Source: an uncultured Serinicoccus sp.
GTDB taxonomy: Bacteria > Actinomycetota > Actinomycetes > Actinomycetales > Dermatophilaceae
DNA length: 64,000 nucleotides
Direction of reading: 5' to 3'
Assembly (NCBI RefSeq): GCF_947500995.1
Contig: NZ_CANMUA010000001.1
Span: 434,001-498,000 of the forward strand
The notes under the pieces are model-generated. The model did not search any database and was not told the DNA's origin. It was given only the letters and a program-made list of their open reading frames with translations. This document shows, in pieces, positions 27,274 through 35,549 of this stretch; positions within the stretch are counted from its first letter, which is position 1; each line of letters starts with the position of its first letter. The translations under genes and the position numbers were made by a program.

Positions 27274-28322
27274 GCACGGCCACGCACGTCCCGGCACCCC
27301 TCCCCGAGGGCATGTCGGCGTCGACACCGACCGAGACGGACCTGGACGACCTGGTCCGGCTGTTGCGCCGGCACGAGCGCGAGGCCCGGGGGTGGCCCGG
27401 GGCGCAGAGCGACTCGGTCCGCGCCGAGGTGAGCGGTCGGGGCGCGAGCACCCACCGTCACGAGATGGTGCGGGACGCCGACGGCACCGCCCGCGCGTGG
27501 CTGAGCCTGCACGACCGGGCCGCCGGGCGGGTCCTGGTGGGGGTCACGATCGACCCCGACCTGCCGGACGAGCAGGCGGACCCGCTCGCGGACTGGGCCT
27601 TCGACCGCGTCCAGGAGCTGGGACGCGAGCTGCTGGAGGAGCGCGGTATGCAGCGCACCCAGCTCGACTCCGGCGCCTTCGCCGACGACGAGCGCCAGCA
27701 GCGGTGGTTGCGGGCGGCCGGTTACGAGCACGTCCGGGACTGGTGGCAGATGACCCGTCCGGTCGACCCGGCCGCGGACGACGAGGCCCCCGAGCTGCGT
27801 GAGGGCGTCCAGATCTTCCGGGTGCGCCAGGACGAGGGCGCCGGGATGCCCGACGAGGACGACCTGCGGGCGGTGCACCTGGTCCTGGAGGAGTCCTTCG
27901 CCGACCACTTCAACTCCTACCGGGAGACCTTCGAGGAGTTCGTGTCGCGGTTGCGCGAGGACCCCGGCCACCGCTGGGACCACTGGTGGCTGGCCACGGT
28001 GGACGGTGAGCCCGCCGGAGCGGTCGTCGCCTCCATCAGCCGAGGCAGCATCGGTGCGGACGGCACGGCGTCACCGGACAGCTCCTACATCGACTACATC
28101 GGGGTGCACCGCCGGGCCCGCGGCCGCGGGGTCGCCAAGGGCCTCCTGCGGACCGTCGTCGCGGATGCCGCGGCCCGGGGCCGAACCTCGGTGGGCCTAG
28201 AGGTGGACGCCGACTCCCCCACCGGCGCCGACGGGCTCTACCGGTCGATGGGCTGGGAGACCCGCTACGTCACGCAGTCCTGGCACCGCATGGTCACCCT
28301 CGACGCGGAGGCAGAGCAGTGA
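27270..28322 (+). CDS. Two-domain GNAT acetyltransferase
   Basis: A 350-residue protein with two GNAT folds. The N-terminal one (about 1-165) is degenerate. The C-terminal one (about 185-345) has the acetyl-CoA loop signature [13 protein letters not shown] after the IDYIGVHR strand. The layout is that of mycothiol synthase-like tandem GNATs, but the sequence is not clearly MshD, and MshD function cannot be claimed. The ATG overlaps the kgd stop as ATGA, and its own stop overlaps the next gene, so it is in the kgd transcription unit. Confidence 0.85.
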   Translation: MSTATHVPAPLPEGMSASTPTETDLDDLVRLLRRHEREARGWPGAQSDSVRAEVSGRGASTHRHEMVRDADGTARAWLSLHDRAAGRVLVGVTIDPDLPDEQADPLADWAFDRVQELGRELLEERGMQRTQLDSGAFADDERQQRWLRAAGYEHVRDWWQMTRPVDPAADDEAPELREGVQIFRVRQDEGAGMPDEDDLRAVHLVLEESFADHFNSYRETFEEFVSRLREDPGHRWDHWWLATVDGEPAGAVVASISRGSIGADGTASPDSSYIDYIGVHRRARGRGVAKGLLRTVVADAAARGRTSVGLEVDADSPTGADGLYRSMGWETRYVTQSWHRMVTLDAEAEQ

Positions 28323-28990
28323 GCCCGGCCGACCAGGGCGGACGCGTCGAGCTGGAGTACGCCCCCAGCGCCGACTTCCAGGTCGCCGACGGACCTCGTG
28401 ACATCGGCCTGTGCTTCATCGGCGACGGGTTCGTCGCCGGCTACGGCGACCCCAAGGCCCTCGGCTGGGTCAACCGCGTGGTGGGCCGGACCGACCGGGG
28501 CGGGACGGACACCGACATCACCAGCTACAACCTCGGGGTCCGGGGCGCCAGCTCGGCCGACGTGATGAACCGGTGGCGGGGCGAGTGCCCCGCCCGGTGG
28601 CAGGGTCGCGGTGAGCGGCGCCTCGTCATCGGCGTCGGGGCGGAGGACGTCGACCAGGGGATCACCACCGCACGCTCCCGGCTCAACCTGGCCAACGTGC
28701 TCGACGAGGCGAGCTCGACGGGCATCGCGACCTTCGTCGTCGGGCCCACCCCCACCCTGGACGCCGAGGTCAACGCCCGGCTCCAGACGCTCGCCGATGC
28801 GCTGGCCGACGTGTGCTCGCGGCGGGGGGTGCCGTTCGTCGACTGCTTCACCCCGCTGCTCGGTCACGACCAGTGGCAGTCCGACCTCGCCGCCGGCGAC
28901 ACCGTCCACCCCGGCCAGGCGGGGTACGGGCTCATGGCCTGGCTCGTCCTCAACGGTGGCTGGGCCACCTGGCTGCAGCTGGACGGCTGA
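28319..28990 (+). CDS. SGNH/GDSL-hydrolase-fold protein with altered active site
   Basis: A 223-residue protein with the outline of a bacterial SGNH esterase: an N-terminal block IGDGFVAGYGD, a block II NLGVRGASS, and a C-terminal DTVHPGQAGYG that keeps the Asp-x-x-His pair. The first block reads GDG where the catalytic serine (GDS) belongs, and the GxND oxyanion block is GVGAEDV. It is therefore probably inactive as a classical esterase, or uses another mechanism. The start is GTG overlapping the GNAT stop (GTGA). No signal peptide, so cytoplasmic. Confidence 0.75.
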   Translation: MSPADQGGRVELEYAPSADFQVADGPRDIGLCFIGDGFVAGYGDPKALGWVNRVVGRTDRGGTDTDITSYNLGVRGASSADVMNRWRGECPARWQGRGERRLVIGVGAEDVDQGITTARSRLNLANVLDEASSTGIATFVVGPTPTLDAEVNARLQTLADALADVCSRRGVPFVDCFTPLLGHDQWQSDLAAGDTVHPGQAGYGLMAWLVLNGGWATWLQLDG

Positions 28991-29044
28991 GCCCCGGACG
29001 CGCCGCCGGTCCTCGGGCGGTGCCGCGCCGGAGGGCGGAGGGGG

Positions 29045-29953
29045 TCAGAGCCCCTCGAGCCAGGAGCGCGCCTCTGCGTAGGCCTGCTCGTCGGCGTGGA
29101 CGGGCACCGGTCGGGTCTGGCCGTCGGCCCGGGGGTAGGACCCCAGGAACCGCACGTCCCGGCAGGTGCGACGCAGCCCCAGCAGGGCCTCGCCCATCCG
29201 GGGCTCGGAGAGGTGGCCATCGGCGTCGATCCAGAAGCAGTACTCCCCCAGTCCTTCCCCGGTCGGACGGGACTCCAGCCGGGTGAGGTCGATCCCCCGC
29301 ACGGCGAACTGCTCGAGCAGCTCCAGCAGGGCCCCGGGCCGGTTCTGCCAGATGAGCGCGACGAGGGTCGTGCGGTCGGCGCCCGTGGGCGCGGCCGCCG
29401 GGGCCTCGTGCCGCAGCACGACGAAGCGGGTGAGCGCACCGGCCCGGTCGGCGATGTGCTCGGCCAACCGGTCCAGGCCGTAGGACCGGGCGGCCTCGGC
29501 GGAGGCGATGGCCGCGTCGTAGGTCCCCTCGGCCACGGCCTGCGCGGCCCGGGCCGTCGACGACTCCGGCACGAGCTGCACCTGTGGCAGGTGCCGGGCC
29601 GTCCAGTCCCGCGTCTGGGCGGCCGCGTGGGGGTGCGTGGCCACGACCCGCACCTCGTCCCGCGTCGTCCCGGGGCGGGCCAGCAGGTCGAACTGCACCT
29701 CGACGAGCACCTCCTCGACGATGCGCACCCGGTCCTGGTCGAGGAGGGCCTGCAGGGTCGCGGGGACCGACCCCTCGACGGAGTTCTCGAACGGCACGAC
29801 GGCGGCCTGGGCCTGCCCCGACACCAGTCGCTGCACGGCCTCGGCCACCGTCGGCACCGGCGTCGCCTCGTGCTCCTGGCGGACGTCCCACTGCCGCACC
29901 GCCTGCTCGGTGAAGGTGCCGGCCGGGCCGAGGTAGGCGATGCGCGAGGTCAC
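29045..29953 (-). CDS. pheA: Prephenate dehydratase
   Basis: Converts prephenate to phenylpyruvate in phenylalanine synthesis. The 302-residue monofunctional enzyme has the catalytic domain (about 1-185) with the Thr-Arg-Phe triplet in GALTRFVVL, and a C-terminal ACT domain (about 198-275) with ESRPTGEGLGEYCFWID, which binds phenylalanine for feedback control. The start is GTG at 29953, with TAGGGT 7 bases upstream. It stands alone, downstream of the glycosylphosphotransferase and convergent with the SGNH gene. Confidence 0.95.
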   Translation of the reverse strand: MTSRIAYLGPAGTFTEQAVRQWDVRQEHEATPVPTVAEAVQRLVSGQAQAAVVPFENSVEGSVPATLQALLDQDRVRIVEEVLVEVQFDLLARPGTTRDEVRVVATHPHAAAQTRDWTARHLPQVQLVPESSTARAAQAVAEGTYDAAIASAEAARSYGLDRLAEHIADRAGALTRFVVLRHEAPAAAPTGADRTTLVALIWQNRPGALLELLEQFAVRGIDLTRLESRPTGEGLGEYCFWIDADGHLSEPRMGEALLGLRRTCRDVRFLGSYPRADGQTRPVPVHADEQAYAEARSWLEGL

Positions 29954-29960
29954 CCCCGGA

Positions 29961-29966
29961 ACCCTA
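29961..29966 (-). promoter_or_regulatory. Leaderless-type -10 box for pheA
   Basis: TAGGGT on the minus strand, 7 bases before the GTG start. Confidence 0.6.
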
Positions 29967-29978
29967 GCCGAGCGCCGG

Positions 29979-31538
29979 TCAGTAGGCCCCGCTGTCCGTG
30001 CTCACCACCACGCGCGCCGTGCGCCACATGATCATGAGGTCCAGGATGGGGTTCCAGTTCTCGACGTAGTAGAGGTCGAGGCGGACGGCCTCGTCCCAGG
30101 ACAGGTCGCTGCGCCCGCTGATCTGCCACAGCCCGGTCATGCCCGGTCGGACCAGCAGCCTGCGGTGCGTGTCCTCGGCGTACTCCGCCACCTCCCGCGG
30201 CAGCGGCGGCCGCGGCCCGACGAGGCTCATCTCGCCGCGCAGCACGTTGAGCAGCTGCGGCAGCTCGTCCAGGGAGTAGCGACGGATGAAGGCGCCGACC
30301 TTGGTCACCCGCGGGTCGTGCTGCATCTTGAACAGCGGACCCGCACCCTCGTTGGAGGCGGTCAGGTCGGCGAGGCGCTCCTCGGCGTCCAGCACCATGC
30401 TGCGGAACTTGAACATCGAGAAGCTGCGGCCGTCCTGGCCCACCCGCTCCTGCCGGAACAGCACCGGGCCGCGGTCCTCGATCTTGACGGCCAGCGCCAC
30501 GGCCAGCATGACCGGGCCGAGGAGCAGCGTGACGGCCAGCGCGGCCAGCCGGTCCATGACGTTCTTGAGCACCCGCTCGGGGCCCACGAAGCGTGGAGCC
30601 TCGACGTGGATGAGGGGCAGCCCCTGCACCGGGCGGGTGAGCACCCGCGGGCCGGCGACGTCCATGATGCCCGGCGCGACGACGAGGTCGATGTCGGTGG
30701 CCTCCAGGGCCCATCCGAGCTGGCGCAGACCGGTCGTGCCCAGCCCCGCCGAGGAGGAGACGGCGACGACGTCCACGTGGTGCTCGAACGCCTTGAGCAG
30801 CACGTCCGACTCCGGCCCCAGCACCGGCACCCCGGCGACCTCGCCGCTGGCGTCGTCGACGCAGGCGCCGAGCACCTGGTACCCGGCGTCCGGTGCGCGT
30901 CGCAGCGCGCCGACGAGCCCGGCGACGTGGTCGGCATCCCCCACGAGGATGACCCGGTCGGAGAGCTCGCCGCTCTTGCGCCGCGCGACGAGCCAGCGCC
31001 GCGCACCCCAGCGGCCGGTCAGCAGGAGCAGCGTGCCCAGGGGGTAGGCGAGCAGCACGAAGCCGCGGGCGAACTCGATCTGGAAGGCGAACCCGAGGAT
31101 CGCCAGCACGGCGAACACCCAGGTCGACCCCTGGAACACCTGGCGGTACTCCTGCACCCCGTGCCCCACCGTGCGCCCGTCGTAGGCGCGTTGAATGTTC
31201 AACGACAGCACCCACGCGACGACCAGCCCCAGCGCGACATAGCCGTAGCCGATGCTGAGCCCGCCCACCGACTGCTCGTCCAGCCCGAAACGGGTGACGT
31301 AGGCGACCAGCACCGCCGACGTCACCAGCACGAGGTCGAGCGCCTTGAGGGTGCTGAGGTAGCCGCTGAGGTAGCGGCGTGCCCGGTGCGGAGCCTTGCG
31401 GCCGCCGTTCGGGAGGTTCTCGGAGTGCCTGAGGGCGTCCGGGATGACGAACGGTCGCGCCTCGAACACACGGGACACCGCGGTGTCCTGCGAGTCCCTG
31501 AAAGTTGTCCCTGATGCTGTGCCTGTGATCACGGTCAC
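29979..31538 (-). CDS. Exopolysaccharide polyprenyl glycosylphosphotransferase
   Basis: A WbaP/CpsE-type membrane enzyme that starts polysaccharide synthesis by linking a sugar-1-phosphate to undecaprenyl phosphate. The 519-residue protein has four N-terminal helices (about 65-185), a CoA-binding-like Rossmann domain (about 195-310), a fifth helix (about 325-350) and the catalytic bacterial sugar transferase domain with VKIEDRGPVLFRQERVG, FKFRSM, SLDELPQLLNVLRGEMSLVGPRP and RPGMTGLWQISGR. The start is GTG at 31538, where no strong Shine-Dalgarno is visible; GTG 31532 is an alternative. No other polysaccharide gene is adjacent. Confidence 0.9.
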   Translation of the reverse strand: MTVITGTASGTTFRDSQDTAVSRVFEARPFVIPDALRHSENLPNGGRKAPHRARRYLSGYLSTLKALDLVLVTSAVLVAYVTRFGLDEQSVGGLSIGYGYVALGLVVAWVLSLNIQRAYDGRTVGHGVQEYRQVFQGSTWVFAVLAILGFAFQIEFARGFVLLAYPLGTLLLLTGRWGARRWLVARRKSGELSDRVILVGDADHVAGLVGALRRAPDAGYQVLGACVDDASGEVAGVPVLGPESDVLLKAFEHHVDVVAVSSSAGLGTTGLRQLGWALEATDIDLVVAPGIMDVAGPRVLTRPVQGLPLIHVEAPRFVGPERVLKNVMDRLAALAVTLLLGPVMLAVALAVKIEDRGPVLFRQERVGQDGRSFSMFKFRSMVLDAEERLADLTASNEGAGPLFKMQHDPRVTKVGAFIRRYSLDELPQLLNVLRGEMSLVGPRPPLPREVAEYAEDTHRRLLVRPGMTGLWQISGRSDLSWDEAVRLDLYYVENWNPILDLMIMWRTARVVVSTDSGAY

Positions 31539-31564
31539 GGGAGATTTCCGTCCTGTCCCTGCGC

Positions 31565-31645
31565 GAAGAATGCTCTCCCCAGAGCAAATCTCCTTGCCAA
31601 ATCTTTACCTACTTCACAGTTAAGCACTGAACTGGCAGAACGTCT
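31565..31645. other. AT-richer intergenic patch upstream of the glycosylphosphotransferase
   Basis: About 80 bases with clearly lower GC than anything nearby, in the 210-base gap between two divergent genes. It probably holds the promoter and leader of the minus-strand gene (a TAAAGAT element is readable), but I could not assign exact elements. Confidence 0.4.
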
Positions 31646-31735
31646 ACCCCTAGGGCCCCCGATGTTTGCCTCCCCGACCACCGCAGGTCGCCTGCGGGTA
31701 GAGGGGGCACCCCCTCGTGCGTCCCCTCCGTGGCC

Positions 31736-31741
31736 TAGGTT
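31736..31741 (+). promoter_or_regulatory. Leaderless-type -10 box for the S26-like peptidase
   Basis: TAGGTT ends 7 bases before GTG 31749. Confidence 0.55.
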
Positions 31742-31748
31742 AGCGCCC

Positions 31749-32117
31749 GTGCCCACGACCCGGAAGCGTCCTCGCCGGCTCGGCCTGGCCCGCGTCTCGG
31801 GCAGCTCGATGTCGCCCACCCTCGACGCCGGGGACACCCTCCTCGTCCTGCACGGGGCGCGACCCCGCGTCGGCGCGGTCGTCGTCGTCACGCTGCCGGC
31901 CGACGTGCGGGGCACGCCCCGGCCGATCGCGGTCAAGCGCCTCACCTCGGTGCGCCCGGACGGCGCGCTCTGGGTCAGCTCCGACGGCACCGGCACCGAC
32001 TCCCGCCAGCTGGGGCACCTGACTCCCGGCGCGCTCCTCGCGGTGGCCCTGCTGCGGCTGCCCCGGTGGCGGCCGCCGCGACCACCACGGCTGCTGCGGC
32101 GGGCCGCTCAGTCCTGA
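31749..32117 (+). CDS. Small S24/S26-family peptidase
   Basis: A 122-residue protein with the serine-lysine dyad of signal-peptidase-like enzymes: the nucleophile in SGSSMSPTLDAGD (near residue 20) and the lysine in PIAVKRLTS (near 62). No strong membrane helix is present, so it resembles the processing proteases of nickel superoxide dismutase (SodX type) more than leader peptidase I. No sodN gene is nearby, so the substrate is unknown. The start is GTG at 31749, with TAGGTT 7 bases upstream. Its 3' end overlaps the convergent phosphatase gene by 10 bp. Confidence 0.75.
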   Translation: MPTTRKRPRRLGLARVSGSSMSPTLDAGDTLLVLHGARPRVGAVVVVTLPADVRGTPRPIAVKRLTSVRPDGALWVSSDGTGTDSRQLGHLTPGALLAVALLRLPRWRPPRPPRLLRRAAQS

Positions 32118-32689
32118 CCGAGCGCCCTGGTCAGCGCGGGGAGGACGTCGCGGACCTGCTGCTCGAGCGCGGCATACACCTCGTCGGACCGGCGGTAGGG
32201 GTCCACGAGACCGGCGGACGAGGGGCGTCCCACGACCCCTCGCTGCGCCCGGGCCGAGCGGGCGAGCCCCGCCAGCGCCTCCGCCGGGTCCTCCCACCGC
32301 GGCCGGTCCTCGGCCGGGACGGCGTCCGCCAGGGCGGCGAACTCGTGGACCGTGAAGGTCCGCCGCAGCGCCCTCGGGTCGAGCCGCACCACGTCCGAGC
32401 GGTGCTCGGGCGTCGCCGTGAGGACGAGGTCCGCCCCGGCCACGACCTGGTCGGTGAGGGACCGTGCCGCGAAGCCCTCGGGGTCGCCCCCCAGCCGCCG
32501 GAGCAGCTGCGCGGATCGGTCGTCCATGGCGGAGCCCACCAGCGCCCGGGTGCCGGCCGAGCGGACCGCCACGGCACCCGGCCCGTGGGCCGCGTCGACC
32601 TCCCGCTGGAGCAGCCGCTCGAGCAGGGGGGATCGGCAGACGTTGCCGGTGCAGACCACGAGGACGGTCGGGGGCGGGGCCGCGGTCAC
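32108..32689 (-). CDS. Low-molecular-weight protein tyrosine phosphatase
   Basis: A 193-residue phosphatase with the P-loop CTGNVCRS starting at Cys13 and the general-acid motif DPYRRS near the C-terminus. The start is GTG at 32689, overlapping the tsaE stop (GTGA); no ribosome site is needed with such coupling. It is the last gene of the leuB-alr-tsaE unit. In actinobacteria such enzymes act on phosphotyrosine of capsule kinases or on phosphoarginine; which applies is not visible here. Confidence 0.88.
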   Translation of the reverse strand: MTAAPPPTVLVVCTGNVCRSPLLERLLQREVDAAHGPGAVAVRSAGTRALVGSAMDDRSAQLLRRLGGDPEGFAARSLTDQVVAGADLVLTATPEHRSDVVRLDPRALRRTFTVHEFAALADAVPAEDRPRWEDPAEALAGLARSARAQRGVVGRPSSAGLVDPYRRSDEVYAALEQQVRDVLPALTRALGQD

Positions 32690-33162
32690 GGGCCCTCCAG
32701 CACGCCGCCGGCCCACCGGGGACCTCGGCCCCGCATGACCGCCCGGCGCGCCTGGTCGTGCGCCGCCTCGCTGCCGGACCGCTGCAGGAGCACCTCCAGC
32801 CGGTCCTGGGTCAGCACCTCGGCGAGTCCCTCGCCCCACTCGACCACGGTGACCGAGTCCTCCAGGGAGGCGTCGAGGTCGAGGTCGTCGAGCTCGGCGC
32901 CGTCTCCGAGCCGGTAGGCGTCGACGTGCACCAGGTCCGGCCCCCCGCTCGTGGAGGGGTGCACGCGGGCGATGACGAAGGTCGGCGAGGTCACCGGGCC
33001 CCTCACCCCCAGACCCTCCCCCAGGCCCTGGGTGAGGGTGGTCTTCCCGGCGCCGAGGTCCCCGGTGAGGACGACGAGGTCGCCGGCCCGCAGCAGGGCG
33101 CCCAGGCGGCGGCCGAGCGCACGGGTGTCCTCGGCGTCGGGCAGCTCGACCTCCTCGCTCAC
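32686..33162 (-). CDS. tsaE: tRNA threonylcarbamoyladenosine biosynthesis ATPase TsaE
   Basis: ATPase partner of TsaB/TsaD in t6A tRNA modification. The 158-residue protein has the P-loop GDLGAGKTT (residues 34-42), the PTFVIARVH segment, HVDAYRLGD and VVEWGEG. The GTG start overlaps the alr stop (GTGA). The usual next genes tsaB, rimI and tsaD are absent; a phosphatase gene takes their place. tsaC of the same pathway is at 6.6-7.5 kb. Confidence 0.93.
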   Translation of the reverse strand: MSEEVELPDAEDTRALGRRLGALLRAGDLVVLTGDLGAGKTTLTQGLGEGLGVRGPVTSPTFVIARVHPSTSGGPDLVHVDAYRLGDGAELDDLDLDASLEDSVTVVEWGEGLAEVLTQDRLEVLLQRSGSEAAHDQARRAVMRGRGPRWAGGVLEGP

Positions 33163-34337
33163 CGTCCGGCCTCCCCGACGTGCCGGCGCGGCAGCCGGGG
33201 CCCGAACCTGCTGACGATCTCGTAGCTGATCGTGCCGGCCGCGTCCGCCCACTCCTGCGCCGTCGGTGCCCCGTCGGCGTCGCCGAGGAGGAGAACCTCG
33301 TCGCCGGCCGCCACCGGGACGTCGCCGACGTCGACGACGAACTGGTCCATGCAGACGCGCCCGGAGACCCGGAAGCGCCGCCCGGCCAGCTGCACCGGCC
33401 CGGTGCCGGAGGCGTGGCGGGGCACCCCGTCGGCGTACCCGAGGGGGACGTCGACCACGGTGGTCGCGTGGTCCGGGGCGTAGGTGTGCCCGTAGGACAC
33501 GCCCTGCCCGGCGGGGATCCGCTTGACCACCGCCACCCGCGCGCTGACGCTCATGGCCGGACGCAGCCCCAGGTCGGCCGCGGAGGCCAGCTCGGGGACC
33601 GGCGACAGGCCGTAGACCGCCAGTCCGGGGCGGACCATGTCCCAGGCCGCGGCCGGCGTGGTGAGGGTGGCCGCCGAGTTGCTCAGGTGGCGGACCTCGA
33701 GGTCCAGCCCGGCCCGTTCGGCGAGCCGCACGGCGTCGGCGAAGGCCTCCTGCTGCGCCCGCACGGTGGGGTGCTCCGGGGCATCGGCGTAGGCGAAGTG
33801 GGAGAAGACCCCCACCACCCGGATCGCCCCCTCCGCGCTCAGCGCCGCCGCGTGCCGGACGAGCGCCTCGAAGTCCGTGCGGGGGTCACCGGGCTCGACG
33901 GGGAGGGCGAAGGCCCCGCCCCGGGAGAGACCAGTGTCGGCCTTGAGCTGCACCTGCGCGGTCCGGCCCGAGCGGCGGGCCGCCGCCGCGAGCAGGTCGA
34001 GGGCCCAGGGCGCCGAGGCCGCCACCTGGACGTCGGCCGCCAGCAGCGCGTCCGCGTCCACCGAGGGCGTCAGCAACCAGCACAGCAGCGGCGCCGCCAC
34101 CCCCGCCTCCCGCAGGGCCAGCGCCTCGGCCGGCTGCGCGACCCCCAGGGCCACCGCTCCTCCGGCGAGCGCCGCACGGGCGCAGGGCACCAGGCCGTGG
34201 CCGTAGGCATCCGCCTTGACCACCGCCATGACGCCCGCGGACCCGGCGTGGCCGCGCAGGACCCCCACGTTGTGCGCGACGGCGTCCAGGTCGACCGTGA
34301 CCTGCGCCGGCCACGGGGAGGGGCCCGCGTCGCTCAC
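33159..34337 (-). CDS. alr: Alanine racemase
   Basis: PLP enzyme making D-alanine for peptidoglycan. The 392-residue protein has the cofactor lysine Lys41 in VVKADAYGHG and the second catalytic residue, Tyr, in GVSYGHTYAPD; MSVSARVAVVKRI and GRVCMDQFVVD are also typical. The GTG start overlaps the leuB stop (GTGA), and its own stop overlaps tsaE. Fusion of the D-alanine and leucine genes into one operon is unusual and comes from rearrangement of the usual nnr-alr-tsaE cluster. Confidence 0.95.
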   Translation of the reverse strand: MSDAGPSPWPAQVTVDLDAVAHNVGVLRGHAGSAGVMAVVKADAYGHGLVPCARAALAGGAVALGVAQPAEALALREAGVAAPLLCWLLTPSVDADALLAADVQVAASAPWALDLLAAAARRSGRTAQVQLKADTGLSRGGAFALPVEPGDPRTDFEALVRHAAALSAEGAIRVVGVFSHFAYADAPEHPTVRAQQEAFADAVRLAERAGLDLEVRHLSNSAATLTTPAAAWDMVRPGLAVYGLSPVPELASAADLGLRPAMSVSARVAVVKRIPAGQGVSYGHTYAPDHATTVVDVPLGYADGVPRHASGTGPVQLAGRRFRVSGRVCMDQFVVDVGDVPVAAGDEVLLLGDADGAPTAQEWADAAGTISYEIVSRFGPRLPRRHVGEAGR

Positions 34338-35452
34338 GGGGACATCACCTGGGCGAGCTGGCTCATCAGGCTGCCCTCCACGGCGGGGGCGGGGCGCTGC
34401 GCCACGGCGGCGGCGATCCGCCCGCCCAGCTCGCCGGTGCTCGCCCCCATCCCCGCACCGGCCAGGGCCGGAAGGTCGCCGAGCACCTGCGCCGTCGCCC
34501 CCTCGACGGCGGCGGCAGCCTCCCCCTCGCCCAGGTGGCCCAGCATCATGGCGAGCGAGAGGCAGGCACCGGCCGGGTTGGCCCAGCCGCGCCCGGCGAT
34601 GTCGGGGGCCGAGCCGTGCACGGGCTCGAACATGCTCGGCGCCTGGCTCCCGAGGTGCAGGTTGCCGCTGGCGGCCACCCCCAGACCTCCCTGCAGGACC
34701 GCCCCGAGGTCGGTGACGATGTCCCCGAAGAGGTTGTCGGTGACGACCACGTCGAACCGCTCCGGGCTGACCGGGAGGTACATGCACATGGCGTCCACGT
34801 GCACGTAGTCGGTCTCGACGTCCGGGTAGCGCCGCCCGACCTCCTCGACGGCCGTTGACCACAGGGCACCGGCCTCCACGAGGACGTTGGTCTTGTGGCA
34901 CAAGGTCAGCCGGCCCCGACGGACCGAGGCCAGGCGGAAGGCGAAGTCGACCGCCCGCTCCACGGCGTACCAGGTGTTGACCGACTCCTGCACGGCCGTC
35001 CAGGCGGGCGTCCCGCGGTGCACCGCGCTGCCCTGGGCGACGTAGGAGCCCTCGGTGTTCTCCCGGACGACGACGAGGTCGCACCGCTGCGGCGTGAGCC
35101 CGGCGACCGGCGTCGGCACCCCGGGGTAGAGCCGGACCGGGCGCAGGTTGACCGCCTGCTGCATCGCGCCGCGCAGCGCGAGGATGATCCCGCGCTCGAG
35201 GACCCCCGGGGGCACCTGGGGGCTGCCGATGGCGCCGAAGAGGATGGCGTCGTGGGCCCGCAGCCGCTCGACCATGTCCGGCGTCAGCAGCTCACCCGTC
35301 CGCAGGTAGTGCTCGGCCCCGAGCGGCACGTCGGTGCGCTCGGTGGTGAAGCCGAAGGCCTCCTGCGCCGCGTCGAGGACCTCCAGGGCCGCGGCGGTCA
35401 CCTCGGGGCCGACCCCGTCACCGGGCAGGACTGCGATGGAGTGGGTGCGCAT
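34334..35452 (-). CDS. leuB: 3-isopropylmalate dehydrogenase
   Basis: Oxidises and decarboxylates 3-isopropylmalate in leucine synthesis. The 372-residue protein starts with the family N-terminus [15 protein letters not shown] and has the substrate-binding arginines in [14 protein letters not shown], the [10 protein letters not shown] loop, and the metal-binding [16 protein letters not shown]. The ATG has GGAGG 12 bases upstream. It is divergent from leuC, 97 bases away, sharing a 12-bp palindrome in the gap. Confidence 0.95.
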   Translation of the reverse strand: MRTHSIAVLPGDGVGPEVTAAALEVLDAAQEAFGFTTERTDVPLGAEHYLRTGELLTPDMVERLRAHDAILFGAIGSPQVPPGVLERGIILALRGAMQQAVNLRPVRLYPGVPTPVAGLTPQRCDLVVVRENTEGSYVAQGSAVHRGTPAWTAVQESVNTWYAVERAVDFAFRLASVRRGRLTLCHKTNVLVEAGALWSTAVEEVGRRYPDVETDYVHVDAMCMYLPVSPERFDVVVTDNLFGDIVTDLGAVLQGGLGVAASGNLHLGSQAPSMFEPVHGSAPDIAGRGWANPAGACLSLAMMLGHLGEGEAAAAVEGATAQVLGDLPALAGAGMGASTGELGGRIAAAVAQRPAPAVEGSLMSQLAQVMSP

Positions 35453-35467
35453 GAGTCGTCGGACCTC

Positions 35468-35479
35468 CGTGACGTCACG
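35468..35479. promoter_or_regulatory. 12-bp palindrome in the leuB-leuC gap
   Basis: CGTGACGTCACG is a perfect palindrome between the two divergent leucine genes. It overlaps the -35 of the leuC promoter and lies just upstream of the leuB ribosome site, so it could be a shared operator (inference). Confidence 0.45.
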
Positions 35480-35499
35480 TCAAGGGATGGGCTTACAGT
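35470..35499 (+). promoter_or_regulatory. Predicted leuC promoter
   Basis: TGACGT (35470-35475) and TACAGT (35494-35499) with an 18-base spacer, 50 bases upstream of the leuC ATG. Confidence 0.45.
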
Positions 35500-35549
35500 G
35501 GCGTCATTGTCTCGCACCGCCCCCACCAGCGAAACGGAAGGGTCGACCC

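Noticed and set aside
22603-27327. A 1574-codon open frame opposite kgd
   Set aside because: Antisense to a clear KGD enzyme; composition (Val/Leu/Gly/Arg/His) is that of reversed GC-rich codons.
31749-32117. Leader peptidase (lepB)
   Set aside because: The serine-lysine dyad fits, but the protein is too short and lacks membrane anchors; a small S26-like processing peptidase fits better.
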